Shown: piece after piece, positions 11,966-23,597 of the stretch
Layout: each line of letters starts with the position of its first letter
Position numbering within the stretch: the first letter of the stretch is position 1
From: Trichomonas vaginalis G3
Taxonomy: Eukaryota; Parabasalia; Trichomonadida; Trichomonadidae
DNA length: 64,000 nt
NCBI RefSeq assembly: GCF_026262505.1
Contig: NC_067208.1
Coordinates: 6,891,962-6,955,961 of the forward strand
Direction: 5' to 3'
Notes under the pieces: model-generated
The model's database searches: none
The model's input: the letters and a program-made list of their open reading frames with translations, nothing else
What the model was told of the DNA's origin: nothing
Translations under genes and position numbers: made by a program

Positions 11966-12400
11966 ATGTCCGACTACATTTACTATGACTCTTTCCCAGA
12001 ACGTTTCCGTGAACTATTCAAAACTCAAGTAAAACTGAGAAACATGCATTTTAACAAAGACAGACCCATTGACGATGAAAGAAACCCTGAATATATTACA
12101 ATCCCATATGACGCAAAGTTCATTGCATACATTCCTTATGGTCGCAGAGGAACGAAAACTATTTCAACAATGACGAAAAATTATTTCTGGAGCGATGAAG
12201 AAAATTGCCTTATCTACATAAATGCATACTTAAATAAAGCTACATATTGTACAAAAGAAGGTTGGACTGGATTTGAGCTCTACATATACGACGACGATGG
12301 AAACAGACGTTGTGTATACCCATACGATAATATGTACCATTGTTTTCATCAAGCATTAAACGAATACATAGTCAGTAAGGGTCTCATTCCTGTTGAGTAG
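11966..12400 (+). CDS. TIR-encoded 144-aa protein, left copy
   Basis: A 144-aa soluble protein of unknown function, rich in Tyr, Asp and Asn, with no signal peptide or membrane segment. The order of strands (YITIPYDAKFIAYIPYG, ENCLIYINAYL, GFELYIYDDDGNRR) suggests a small beta-rich domain followed by a C-terminal helix. The copy at 32189-32623 is identical because both are in the TIRs. It is transcribed inward, unlike the 106-aa gene of the outer element, which is transcribed outward. The two TIR proteins show no obvious similarity, so sister elements carry different genes at the same place. The start is set by a T-rich tract and TCATT shortly upstream. Confidence 0.75.
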   Translation: MSDYIYYDSFPERFRELFKTQVKLRNMHFNKDRPIDDERNPEYITIPYDAKFIAYIPYGRRGTKTISTMTKNYFWSDEENCLIYINAYLNKATYCTKEGWTGFELYIYDDDGNRRCVYPYDNMYHCFHQALNEYIVSKGLIPVE

Positions 12401-12524
12401 ATATGCTTTATTTTTGTTCTGTCATTTATATAAAAATTAATGATATCACCACCCTCACACGTATGAAAACATAGCACAAAAATAAATTTAGGTGAAGTGG
12501 TGAAATCTCACCTCTTTTTTCACC

Positions 12525-12761
12525 TCATGAATTCATTGCTTTCTCCAACTCTTCTAACTTCTTCTTAAGTTCAGCAATGTTGTCCTCATGAAGTTTAATC
12601 TTTCTCAAAATTCCTTCTTTATCTAATGGTTGCTTTATCTTTCTAAACTGAACTCTACCATCCTTCATAGTATGAATGTAAAAACCTTCTGGAATAGTTC
12701 CTGATTTAATGTATTCTACCAAAAACTTTTGTTTCATTGCTTCAGTGACTTTAGTCGTCAT
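12525..12761 (-). CDS. Small coiled-coil protein, 78 aa
   Basis: Starting at the first ATG (the frame extends three codons further through a TTG), this is a 78-aa basic protein. Residues 20-45 include GFYIHTMKDGRVQFRKIKQP; the C-terminal 35 residues are a Leu/Glu/Lys heptad-like helix. The KDG...RK.K.P pattern recurs in the 111-aa gene at 14983-15318, suggesting paralogs. A near-identical copy lies in the outer element at 44869-45105 with a different C-terminus. The stop lies just inside the TIR. The ATG is preceded by a T-rich TTATTTTTATTTAAT signal. Function unknown. Confidence 0.65.
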   Translation of the reverse strand: MTTKVTEAMKQKFLVEYIKSGTIPEGFYIHTMKDGRVQFRKIKQPLDKEGILRKIKLHEDNIAELKKKLEELEKAMNS

Positions 12762-12809
12762 TTCAATCAAATAAAAATTTTAATATTAAATAAAAATAAC
12801 GTTATTTTT

Positions 12810-13249
12810 TCAGTAAGGAAACGCAGGAGTTTTACGATTTATTTGAGGCGTAGGTTCTGGTTTAAATGTTGGAGTCGGTTTAGGAGTTGACTTTTGAACA
12901 GGAGTTTGTACTTCCATAGGTTCAGGAGTCATTGAAGGTGTTGTTTGTGAAGGCGTTGGAGTTTGTTTAACTTCAGCTACTTCAGTATTATTTACAACAT
13001 TTGTTTTATTTCTTTTCAACATCATAACTGCTCCTGCTGTAGCTAGCAAACCTAGTGGAGACCATATTTTATATAAGGACTTGACCAAATGCTATTTTTG
13101 ACAGGAGCTGGTGGAACACCTAACCTTGGTGAGACTGCTCTTTGCCATTGTGCAGCTCGTAAGAAATATTCAATAGGTGCTCCATAATCGTTTGGTAAAG
13201 TTTGTTTCACAGATGGTGAAGGTTCGCGAGAGCTTGATGAAGAACTCAT
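12810..13249 (-). pseudogene. Pro/Thr-rich membrane protein, frameshifted
   Basis: Two overlapping frames on the minus strand appear to be one gene of about 145 aa. The first (13249 to about 13070) starts with a Ser run and a conserved-looking segment (YFLRAAQWQRAV); the second (about 13080 to 12810) continues with a short hydrophobic segment LGLLATAGAVMML and then a Pro/Thr-rich tail with PTP and PEP repeats. The join falls near 13070 and needs one indel. A single-pass membrane protein with a proline-rich tail beside the capsid gene would suit a minor virion or membrane component, but that is inference. The tail's last 35 codons survive in the outer element at 44714-44821. Confidence 0.55.
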
Positions 13250-13317
13250 TTATAAGCTTTAAAAAATAAACGTTCATCCTTTATTCCTCACTGTCGTCCG
13301 TGGCTATTTATAGTCGG

Positions 13318-14858
13318 TCAAGTCTTATTATTTGGTATGCCTGACTGTCTTACTTGTATTGCAGCAAAGCAACAATCCCTCATAAATCCAATAAGTGGCT
13401 TTGGTACGTTTTCAGTTGCTAGTTCAATAGGTCCTTTAACAGACAATTTGTATGTTATCGGAGCAGTAGATGTTTGACCTTGCTGGAAGCAAAAGTCACT
13501 TCTGTTGGAAAACCACATAAGAAATGTGTGTTGTCATAGCTATCCCATTTATGTTCCACACTACCATCATCCACCAATGACCTCATAACATCTTCATTAA
13601 ATCCTATCATATCATTGTTTGTATTGCAAGCGTTCGCAACCATTTTCATAAAATACAGGTCCATATGATTTTTCAGGTTCTGCAGGCATATTTCCATAAG
13701 CTCCCATGGAAAGCTGAAGATATTTAAACTTAGGGTTCTCAAAATTAACATAATAGTTGTCTTTCTTTCTAAATAGTGCCCAAATACTTTTAACATTAAT
13801 AGGCGTATAAGCTGCTGTAAATGTTGGCACTTGAACTATCTGTATTCTTTGAGAATGAACCGTCCATAGGAATCCAATCCATAACTTTAAACAGGAAAAC
13901 ATAAAGCCTCGTTTGTATAATGTTCTACAAGTTCTGTATAAATGTTAGGGTCTAAAGAGAATGACTTTGGATGAATGAAACATTCATTAAAATCCATCTT
14001 GTTCGAAATAGTTGCTGGGTTACAGTTGTAATAGTAACTGTTCCACTAGCTTCTAACTGCCTTCGTTATCATAGTGAATGGTTCATTCCATGGAACAAAT
14101 TTATTTGTCGGTGGATTTGAATCTGAAGCAAATGCAACTTTAAGAGTTGGATTGAAAGCAATGATATCATTTACAGATATAGATGTGCATTGTAAGGCGT
14201 CGCTACTGAACTTTACTTTAAGCTGAATGTTTCCTGCAAAAGCTGGAATAAATCGAATAGCTTTCTAATGAAGGAATCTTCTAACAGGAATTCTTAAACG
14301 AAGCTTAAAATCAAATGATTTTCCTGCTGTAATTGGACCACTAACAATTTGTCCTGTTCTGCATGTTCCCGAATGACTCCATACATCTTCATGTCGAGTC
14401 TTTGAAAAATCTACTTATTTTTATTTGTTCGGTAGTTTGTGAGTTTGAAGTTATATATGCTTCTTCTCTTGCGTTGTCTTGAGAATATACGATACGACCA
14501 TTTGCAAGGATTTGATATCCAGCAACTGCATAGAAAGCGTCATCGAAACCAATCCAAAATCCTGGTGGGTTTGTTTTATTGGAACCTGAACCAATTTCTT
14601 TATCTACAATAAATTGACCTTCCATTTTATACGTAATGAATGTATTGTAAAGGTCCAACATATTTTCACCAGGAGGTGAAGAGTTGAATGTTACCCATGT
14701 GTTATCTTTAGCAGTTCCAGGTTGTGATGGAATCTTTGCGTCAGAATATTTTCTATTAGTGTCACCAATTTGAACTGCTTGTCTATGATATCGAAATATG
14801 AGCGAATCTGATGAATATGCTCTGCTGGAGTAAATTCGTTTAACTGTTCGTTCTGCAT
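13318..14858 (-). pseudogene. Major capsid protein (double jelly-roll type), frameshifted
   Basis: About 1.54 kb, or 513 codons, on the minus strand, readable in pieces: 14858 to about 14780, 14750-14389, 13902-13612, 13700-13510 and 13518-13318. The pieces line up in order with the intact 535-aa gene at 59129-60736: the N-terminal strand region (LYNTFITYKMEGQF), GYQILANGRIV, and the C-terminal PKPLIGFMRDC matched by TKPIALFTEDA. Length, beta-rich character and gene context fit the Polinton major capsid, which is established as double jelly-roll. At least four frame changes are needed. The start is set by TTTTTATCCGAAG about 20 nt upstream. Confidence 0.65.
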
Positions 14859-14899
14859 GTATTTACTTCGGATAAAAATATCTATTTACTTCATTATTC
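14859..14899 (-). promoter_or_regulatory. T-rich upstream signal TTTTTATCCG for capsid gene
   Basis: On the minus strand TTTTTATCCGAAG ends about 9 nt before the capsid ATG. The same core precedes the gene at 63751 and the broken gene starting at 20261, and a TTTTTATC form precedes the PolB start at 15364. Confidence 0.5.
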
Positions 14900-15318
14900 T
14901 CACTTCTCTTCTTGGCATTCGTGTGGAAGTTGTTTCTTGACATTTTCAATGAACTGTACATTCTCTTTTGTCTCAACTTCTTTCACTGGCGGGTCAGGGT
15001 TCTTTGACTCGTTTGTTTTTCAATGAAATTCACAAACTTTGCAAATAGCTCTTGGTTCGTTATTGAAAGTACATCTGGCTTCTTTTCTTCTGGTTCTATT
15101 GACTTTTCAGTTTGAACAGAAGGTTTTATATGGGCTTCGTGGACTTCACCCTTGCCATGCACCTTAATGTTGTCGCTTTCTGCATTTGCTAATGGAACCT
15201 TTCTTTTTCTTACGTATATTTTACCATCTTTACTCTGACTTACATAATAGAAAGGATGTTGTATTCCTCTGGCGTCATTTAATATAATAGACTCTCGTTC
15301 TGATTTTGACAAGCTCAT
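14900..15318 (-). pseudogene. Small Lys/Glu-rich protein with KDG motif, one frameshift
   Basis: The open frame of 111 codons (15318-14983) runs into a second frame that continues to a stop at 14900 (…ENVKKQLPHECQEEK), giving about 138 aa after one indel near 14990. Residues 18-45 contain HPFYYVSQSKDGKIYVRKRK, which resembles the 78-aa protein's FYIHTMKDGRVQFRK. The rest is charged. It is divergently paired with the PolB gene: the two ATGs at 15318 and 15364 are 45 bp apart around a T-rich TTTTTTATC stretch. Function unknown. Confidence 0.55.
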
Positions 15319-15363
15319 TTTACATCGGTTAAAGTTTTAATTTAGTTTTTTATCTACAGTCAA

Positions 15364-18300
15364 ATGACTCAGACAAGCCCTACGGACAAGACCCAAGGGT
15401 CATAGATGTTGAAAGCATTGAAGAAAGAAATTCGTGAGCAAATTTTATCCGAAACTGAAGGAACAAAAACAAAGAACAAAAGCCAGAGAGACCAAAGAGA
15501 AAACTTAGTGAAAAACAACTAGCTGCATTAGCTGCTGGAAGACAAAAGAACCACACGTTTGCTGGCAAAGAAAGCTAGAGAAGAAGCTGAAGCAAAAGCT
15601 AAAAAAAGAGAGAGATAAGCCCGCAACGCGGCGGAAGGCCGGTCCATGCAAGGGAGATTTCCTTTAATGACATTGCTATTGGACTTTATATGAGACGTTC
15701 AGTCCTCATCGAAAGTAAGAAGAAGAAATGTTTGACATAACAAATGCAAAACGTTGGGTGAAACAAGAAGAGCTGTACCTCATGAAGTAAGAAGAGAGAT
15801 GTTTGACATAACAAATACAAACGTTGGTGAAACACGAAAGAGAGATGACACACTGAAACAAACATAGAAGAGAGATGTTATTAAAAGTGCTATAGAACAA
15901 GTTCGCAAAAGCTAACGATGTCATTCGTTCCATTGACGACAAACCAAAAGAAGGTGAGAGATGGTTAAAGAAAGATGAAGAGAATAGGAAGAGGAATGTG
16001 AAGTCAAGCAAGACTCATTGAACTTTAACATCGAAGCTTAGATGAACCAAACAGAGACTACTTACACAACATTTCGTTAAGGTTTTAATGAGACTCTTAG
16101 AGAAGATTAAAATAAACTCCCAACAGAGATGGATGGTATGTTATAAACTTGGTGGAAAGTATGAATGTTCTACGTTAAACCTCATAATATTGGACATTAC
16201 TACATCAGCTCTTGAAGAGAAACTTTTATATCAGAGATAGAAGCAAATGCTGCAGGTATGTTGAAATGCACTAACTGCTTCTTCTTGACAAACATAAAGA
16301 ATCTTACTGAAATAAAGATGTATGATTTAACAAAATATGAAGGCTTAACGATGTTCAGATGTAAAGAAAGGCAAACAAAAAAGAGACCATATGAGATGAA
16401 AGCACACTGACAAATGACCAGAAAGCCATTTTGGAAGCTCTTAAGCAAACAGCGAAACCCAGCACTTATAGAAAGCTTTTGGAAAATAATGGTGAAAAAG
16501 AAGTTTTATAAGAAGAGAAGCGGTCAGTTCTGAAGTATCTTTGCACATTACCTATAAACTTGAACGCTACCAAATCTTCAATGAACTGAACAAAAAGACT
16601 GCAACACTTATGACAGAGGACAATTGTTTCGTTTATGCTTGCTTCAGGCTGGAGTAAATGAAGAAACTATTGACCACATGAGAGAAGTCATTCGTGTTAG
16701 AGACTTTCCTCAAAAGTAAAGTACAAGAAATTTCTGACGCAACAGGTATTAGCATTTAATGTTACCATTGGTTATTTCAATGACTCAAGACATAATGAAA
16801 TAAAGAGATATATACCAAAAGAATGCGAAACTGTTTAGAAACTATTGACTTACTTCTTGTTGAAGACACTACATGCTAAATAAAGATTACCAATGACAAC
16901 ATATTTCATTCGCAATCTATATAGAAATTCTCAAAGCTTTGTGGGGAATGAACATTGAGAACAGATGAAGATTTATACAAAGAGAGAAGATAAATATGTA
17001 GTTCGTTATGATAGAACAACACCGCTATGGGATGTTATGAAAACATTGTGGGAGTGCAAATATTTCGAACCTATTTCTTATGGAGAACTTTTCACATATA
17101 CTACTGACTTATATAAACAGAACCTTGCACCATTTAAAGATTTGACATATGCTCCAAAGTATTGTGTACACTGAAGAAGAAAGCAGAGTCAAAAGAAGTA
17201 AATAAAGCTAAATGTAAATTCATTCCTGAGCACGTTTTCTTTGCTGACTTTGAGTGTAGCACAGACGGCTTTCATAAAGCTTTTAACATCTGTTTATGAC
17301 AGTGAAGATGGTTCAGTTAGTGAAAGCATTTGGGGTCAAACTGTGCAACAGAATTTTTGGAAAGACTTCCTGACAAGAGTTTAATATATTTCCATAACCT
17401 CAGTTATGACATAAAACTTCATCTTAAGACACATGACAGAAGTGAAAGGAACTCCCATCATTAAAGGTTCACGAACAATGCAAATAACTGGTTTTAATAA
17501 AGGAAGGGCAATTATTATAAAAGACTCTTACAGTGTTATAAATAAGAAGCTTAAAACTATTTCCTGCTATGTTTAACTTACAAACAGGACCGAAGAAGTA
17601 TTTCCATATAACTACTACAGCAGTGTTTTGTTAGCAAATGACAACAGAACTGGTGTCATTTCTGAAGCATGTAAGTTTATCCATGATGCAGATACATTTA
17701 TGAAGAACATAGATTCCATCAAAGGTTGCAGAATAGATGAAAACCACTTCGACTTAGAAAAATATAGCACGTTTTACTGCAAACAAGATGTAAGAATTTT
17801 AGAGAAGGTTTTGTAAAGTTCCGCAATGACTTATTGAAAGAGTTTGATTTAAACGTTTATGACTACGTTAGTATTTGTTCAATTGCTAACAAATTGTTTG
17901 AGAACAGAGTATACTTCCCGAATGGAAATCTTTATGACCTCTCAAATAAACCAAGAGAATTTATTTCGAGATGCATTCAAGGTGGAAGATGTATGTTGTC
18001 AGATAACATGAAACAAAAGAGCAAAAAGAAACTCATTGCTGACTTCGACACTGTTTCATTATATCTTCAGCTATAGCAAGACTTTTATACTTTAGAAGGT
18101 ATTCCAAAAGTATTGAAGGAAGAAATGTTAAGCACAGAGTATCTCATGAGACATTTATTCGATGATGACCAAAAGGAACCCATTGGTGAAAAGTTTATGT
18201 CTGGCTTCTTTGTTCTCATTAAGATAACAGAGAATTGGTATACCAGACACTTTCATTTAATAGTTTGCGACCCTGAACTAAATCCAGAACTTAACGTTCC

Positions 18301-19302
18301 AAGAAGTTCAAACACTTGCTGTCTCATGTATGTTGACCATATAACATTACAAGACCTCATAATATCAATGTGTCAAATGTGAAGTGTTGCAAGGATACTA
18401 TTACGATGGAAACAGAGATATGAGAATAAGAGATGAAGTAAAGAAGTTGTTTGAGTTAAGGTTAAAGTAATAAGAAAGAAGGAAACCCCTTACAAGAAAT
18501 TATAAAAACTCATTCTGAACAGCATTTATGGCAAAACTATTCTATCTCCTATTGAGTCAAAAATAACCATAGTAAATGACAAAGATGCTATAAGAATGCT
18601 ATAAGAAATTACAACCATATAGTGAAGTTCGAAGGTTTGGATGGTTCAAGATAAAACTATTTCAAGCTAACGAAAAGCATTTGCAGACACTTTAACTTCT
18701 GTCCACTTGGTGTTAATATTCTGTCTATGTCAAAACACGTATTATGAATGAAGTATTCTGTACTGCAGAGACATGGGTCTTCAAATTTTTACAGGATACC
18801 GACAGTATGCACTTATATAATGAAAGACATCCCAAAGCTTGCAGCAGAGTTTAAGAAGAGATATGGTCGCGAACTTATAGGAAAGAACCTTGGTCAATTT
18901 CATAGCGACTTTGCAGAAATAACACCTGGAAAACAAAGTTTAGCTTATAAAAGTATTTTCTGTGGAAAGAAGACCTACATAGACTTACTCACTAACGATT
19001 TAAATGAAGTTGCATTTCACTGCAGAATGAAAGGCGTGAAGCAAGATGTTATTGCTTTAACCGCTAATGAAATGTTTCCTGAAGCTATACAATGCTATTA
19101 CAATGAAGATAAGAACATTCACATACCTGTTGGAACATATGACAAAGACTCTGAGTTCAGTTTAATGAAACTTTACAAAGCACTTCATGATGGTCAAGAG
19201 ATTGCATTCGACTTATGTAAGTCATGTCAACCTTGCTTTGCTGAAAAGTTCAACTTTTCAATAACGACTAAAACAAGCTTTATTCGTAAGTTGAAGTTCT
19301 GA
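15364..19302 (+). pseudogene. Family B DNA polymerase (Maverick PolB), many frame breaks
   Basis: Nearly 4 kb on the plus strand reads as a PolB in shifting frames. Exonuclease motifs: ExoI FADFECST (~17240), ExoII FHNLSYD (~17390), ExoIII YCKQDVRIL (~17780). Polymerase motifs: A DFDTVSLYL (~18045), B LNSIYGKT (~18513), C QDTDSMH (~18790), then a KKTY-type motif (GKKTYID, ~18970). This order is typical of protein-primed Polinton polymerases, which replicate the element from its termini. At least ten frame changes or stops occur. The first ~1.3 kb is Lys/Arg-rich and poorly conserved and could include a separate small gene. The stop at 19300-19302 is directly followed by a GC-rich hairpin. Confidence 0.8.
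15617..15648. repeat. GC-rich hairpin module, copy 1
   Basis: CCGCAACGCGG stem followed by GTCCATG, inside the putative PolB N-terminal region. It is related to the copies at 19306-19334, 31417-31446 and 55337-55361. Confidence 0.65.
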
Positions 19303-19305
19303 GGT

Positions 19306-19334
19306 CATGGGCTTCGCCTTGCCGCTAGCGGCTT
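19306..19334. terminator. GC-rich hairpin module just after PolB stop
   Basis: CATGGGCTTCGCC followed by the perfect palindrome GCCGCTAGCGGC, starting 4 bp after the PolB stop. It has the right place for a 3'-end processing or termination hairpin between convergent genes. Its function is inferred; its relation to the other copies is seen directly. Confidence 0.45.
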
Positions 19335-19617
19335 ATTTTTGTCAGCAATGAGGTCATGAATGAGGCCATGAATGAGGCATTCGTGATAAAAATAAAGCTA
19401 GCGTAGATTTTACAATATGCGATGGTAGAGTTTAAGAGTTGTGCTTCAATGTAGAGACAGTCCTTATGGTCTGGAGGCAAGAACACTGGACATTTATGGT
19501 CATGAGTGGAGAACATGTCTATCCAAAACTCACGATTGAAGCCGTTAATTTATAGTATTTAGGTTAGGAAGTGGTGAAGTTCTTGTATGACCAATGAACT
19601 CATTTTAACTCCTTTGG

Positions 19618-20261
19618 CTATATTAGAGTAAAGTATTGCTTGCTTTCTATCCAAATGCCAGGTGTTACAATCTTTGAAAATTCATTTTTCCTCGGAAGCA
19701 TTGCATCATAATTGAAAACATTCTTGAAATCATCACTTGGTTCAGAGATTTGAAATCTTATACGTAATGGATTTTCTTTCTTTTTAGCGACTTCATTGAA
19801 TGGTGAGAATACAATGAATTGACAGTCATGAGTTCCATCTTCATTTTCATTAAATTCATAATGAAAGTCTATAAGTTGTGGCTGACTACCTTCTTCTTTC
19901 AGTTGTGCAAGAAACTCACGTAAAGGCTGTAAAGTTTGTACTTCAATATTGAACTTTTTCTCGAACATCTCATTAAATGAAATCATACATTGCAACAATG
20001 TTGTATCGTCTTTAAAGTATTTGTATATGTGAATGTTTTGGGCGCTTAAAGACTGTTCGTCATTTTCTATCTCGACTTGAAGTATAAATTCAACCTTTCT
20101 GAAAGCACGTGTTATATACATAGATGTTATGCCAATGTACTTCTCTTTCATTTATGTTCACAATCCAGTCTGTTGGAAACTTAAACGTTATCTGTTCCCT
20201 TTATTTTGACGTCAGGGTTTTCACTACTGAACGCAACAGATAAAGGTATTTGTCTATACAT
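19618..20261 (-). pseudogene. Unknown 177-aa protein with probable upstream start
   Basis: An open frame of 177 codons (20151-19618) encodes an acidic, mixed alpha/beta protein of unknown function. Its ATG is preceded by an in-frame stop and lacks the usual T-rich signal. A better start is the ATG at 20261, about 11 nt after TTTTTATCCGAAT; it reads about 25 codons (MYRQIPLSVAFS…) and then needs indels near 20190-20130 to enter the long frame. So either the N-terminus is broken, or the short frame is translated alone. It is convergent with PolB. Confidence 0.5.
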
Positions 20262-20285
20262 TTAATTCGGATAAAAATAAACCAT

Positions 20286-21750
20286 TTACTCTTCCTTTGC
20301 TTCAGCTTCCTTTAAGCNNNNNNNNNNNNNNNNNNNNNNNNNATTATGAGGGACTACATGCGAATCCTTTTCCTAAATGATGTTGCTTATGACAGGAACT
20401 TTTGGATAATTGAAACATTGAAATTGACTGCATAACAGAAGGATTTATATTCTACTGAACCATTTACTATTAACTTCCTGAAATACCTGTGACATAGCTA
20501 TTTTAGACTCAAATGTACAACAAATTACCATAACATACGTATATGGAACAGGATTTTCATCTCAATCGTTTTGTCAACACTTTTCAAAGAGGAAATGTCA
20601 TATGGGTATGCTCCCCAGAAGCCAATGAACTCTATGACTCATTCGTTGTTATCTTAACTCCTTCGCATACTGAACTTCAAAACTCCTGCATAAGTTTAAC
20701 ATTCATTAAGTTTTTCTTCGTTCTCCTTGTTTATTGTAGTATTTATGAGCGCATTTAACACTCAGCTAATGTTTTCCATCTTTATATTCTACATTAATTG
20801 TGAAATCTATATTTCGTGTTCTTTCCATCCGATTTCAAGCTCCATGAAATCTGTTTCATCTGTTATAACGAATGAAGCGATTTAGTATTCGAAGTCAACA
20901 ACTCTTGAAACAGCAAGCGCTATCATTCTGTAGACCTAAAGTTTGTTTGTAGCTTTACTATTCCGTTATTCGTTGGTCTTACTTCTGCAAAGGTAGAACA
21001 AACTTTTATTCTCATTAAATATTGACTTGCTGCATATGCGTATTGAAGCTGAACAGAGCTAAACGTTTATATTTGGATTCAATACTCTCTCAGCTTACTG
21101 ACCAAATATATTGTTAGTTCTGATGGAAAATACCGAGAAATACATTAACATGGAAGGACTATGAAAAGTTTACCCTATTTTAACTCCATGTTACAATTGG
21201 CCATTCATTGTAAATTGGTGGTAAGTTGTCATGAAAGAAACGGACACAACTGTTTATTAGGTCTGTATATGAAGCGTTAGAATATATGTTGAATTAACCC
21301 TAAATTATTTGCCCAAGCACTTACGTCATGTACAATGCCTTTTATTTAGGATGGTGAAATCGTAGAGTTCCGGATTTTCAACGGTTTATACTGCTGTTCA
21401 AAACAGTTTACAAAACATTTTAGCGATATCTTTAATTTCAGAAACTAAAGAAATAAAATTTACATATATTAACATGCTAAAGAAATTAAATCAAAAACGA
21501 CAACATTATTTACGTCACTTAATGATTTAATGACTTTATCATTTATCCTTTGCACCAACTACAGCATTTGATCCAAACTCGACGGTTTGCAGTGTACTTT
21601 CATTAACGACAGTTCATTTAATTGTTTTAAGGGATTCAACAGTTAATGATCATTAAAGGCGTCATTATGAAAAAAATCAATTGATTTAACTCATTCACGA
21701 ATACACATATAATTCATTCATTAATTTTTCATATGCTTTCGAAAAGAAGT
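20286..21750 (-). pseudogene. Broken structural-type gene, unknown
   Basis: The minus strand shows stretches of good protein-like sequence in alternating frames: KLKEAEAKEE before a stop at 20286, an Ala/Tyr segment (QLQYAYAASQYLMRIKV, ~21030), SYTDLINSCVRFFHDNL (~21240) and an upstream piece with TVESLKTI (~21640). The order implies one gene of 450-500 codons with many frame breaks. The N gap cuts it near its 3' end. Mixed beta character and position among virion genes make a structural role plausible, but I recognise no family. The C-terminal stub at 41771-41893 in the outer element ends in a similar context and may be a relative. Confidence 0.45.
20318..20342. other. Assembly gap (25 N)
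   Basis: A run of 25 N inside the broken minus-strand gene. Its true length is unknown; protein-like sequence in the same orientation lies on both sides. Confidence 0.95.
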
Positions 21751-22600
21751 GTGAGCCAAAAAACTATCGATAGCGGTGTAAAATAAAAGCATCAACGACA
21801 AATTGAATTCGTTAACTTTTGACGGTGATAGTTTCGCTTAATACATTAACATCACGGGAAACATTTTTTACCGAGAAGAATATTTAAAAATCTTGGCTTG
21901 TTAGTGGTTTCGTTGAAATTGGAAAAGAGGTGGAATTAATTTCGATCCACTGAATTTCCATTTTCAGTTAGCGAATGCGGGGTTAGTTTCGCTGAATGGA
22001 AAACTATACAGAGTGAAATAAATGCAATATGACGTTTTTGGGGTCAAAAGCGGGAATGGTGAGCTTGTAAATGCTGCAAGAACATTAGGTACGAAAACAA
22101 GGAAATTTTGTAGATGGTTTTAAAAGACTTGTTCAAATATAACAAACACAAAGAAATTATTAGATATACCATACATAACGAAACGGATTGGTCGAAACAG
22201 GTAGCCAAACAAACCCTCCGGTTATGGCTGGTTGATGATTGGTTAGAATATTAAAAACCACGTAACGACGGGAACGAGAACATGAACACAGAGGCCCAAC
22301 GGGCTCAGAGCAACCATAGTTGGGCTGAGGATAACTGGTCGGGTTATTCAAGACATTAAAAAACGTGTATCCTGAAGATTATTGATTTATTTGAGGGAGT
22401 TAATGATTTCCAATTTCAAAAACATTCTATAACCTCGATGAAGAAGAATAAATTAACAGATTATATATTCGTCATTATTTGCAGAATTAATTGAATGAGA
22501 ATTAAATGAAAAGGTCGTGATATCATTAATTCAGCGAACAACATGTAATAGATGAACTAACGAAAATCACTTTGACTTCTTATCCTTAACAAAAACCGAA
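21751..22600. other. Degenerate region without a clear gene
   Basis: Short protein-like patches on both strands: minus-strand remnants up to about 22100, and a plus-strand patch (ETDWSKQVAKQTLRLWLVDD, ~22180). No frame can be followed for more than about 40 codons. It probably holds the start of the minus-strand gene and another broken gene. Confidence 0.4.
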
Positions 22601-22619
22601 CAAACAAGAATATAGTCTT

Positions 22620-23597
22620 TATGACCGTAATTACCCAGAAATTAAGAAAAAGATTAATGATAATAAGGAGTTCTGGCGCGATGAGTGACATTGCATTAGA
22701 AGTGAATGATGTTAATGAGGAAAACATTAGCCGAAAAAAGCAGATAAAAAACCACGATTCATTATAATAACTAGAACGAAAGTTTTAACGGCTACATGGA
22801 TATTTAACACGAAGTTGATGAAAGCAGAAGAGAAAGATCCTGTTAATGAAAAACGACCTCATAAATCATTCGTGCTAAAGGTATGACATTACAACTGTAC
22901 TTGTACAGTTATGACACAGGTAAAGCAACCAGAGGCATTTCAGTTTAACGATGAAATTTATGCCTCTAGTTTCTTTTTCTAAACGGGCTATTAGTGAAGC
23001 CAAGATGTTTACATTGAGAGTTAACGCAAAAATAACGTTTTGAGATCGCATATTAAAGTTAAAGCTGACAAATCGTTGAACTTGACGCAACGAACAAAAG
23101 TTTTGGAATCTCAATAAAACACAACATCTCGATATAAATGAACTTCAAACTTCTTTAGACAGTAAAGCTGACAAAGAACCATACACATAAATCTTATCAC
23201 GTACTGTTAAGCAGACGACATATATTGAAACTTTGACCTTGGTTCAAGTGACCATTAGAAAATCCAAGTACAGCGTAAAGATATTCTGAACAGATTTAGA
23301 TAACAGTTGCAAGGAACATTTGAAAGTCATCAGAAACTTGAAGCACATGAAACTACCAGCAATGTTAGATAAGAAAGCAACAAAGAACCATACACATAAT
23401 CCTTCACAACTGTTGCTATAGAAAGTATTGAAGGAACGGTTGAAGAAATGAGTGGGGATTGAAATCCATTTATAGTGATCTGTCCTCATAATTTGAAAGA
23501 CATGCAATTCAGACTTGTTGACTTTCAAGGCGAGCCTGTAGAACTGAAGGGCACCAGTGCGAATGACTGTTGAAGTTGACTTTTTAGAAAATATTAA
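22620..23597 (+). pseudogene. Fibre-like or minor structural gene, broken
   Basis: The plus strand reads in shifting frames as a helical, possibly coiled-coil protein with two copies of a KEPYT-containing segment about 200 bp apart (DSKADKEPYT at ~23165; SNKEPYT at ~23375). It ends in a beta-type C-terminus (DMQFRLVDFQGEPVELKG) and VEVDFLENI just before the next ATG. The C-terminal pattern of a strand, Asp, a turn and a second strand resembles the end of the minor capsid candidate at 61651-62448. A coiled-coil shaft plus a terminal beta domain would suit a fibre; this is inference. Many indels. Confidence 0.45.

Larger units (their letters stand above)
11662..12542. repeat. Left TIR of nested Maverick
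   Basis: 881 bp, matching the reverse complement of 32035-32927 apart from a 12-bp GAGGTGAAAAAA insertion or repeat in the right copy. It contains a degenerate terminal hairpin, a 12-bp minisatellite and the 144-aa gene, and ends at TGCTTT inside the 3' ends of the adjacent genes on both sides. Confidence 0.85.

Noticed and set aside
19325-19516. Minus-strand 63-codon frame after PolB
   Set aside because: Its end reads through a short direct repeat and the hairpin module; no start signal or domain. Cys/His content is suggestive but too weak.
22160-22351. Minus-strand 63-codon frame
   Set aside because: Competes with equally plausible plus-strand reading; no conserved pattern.
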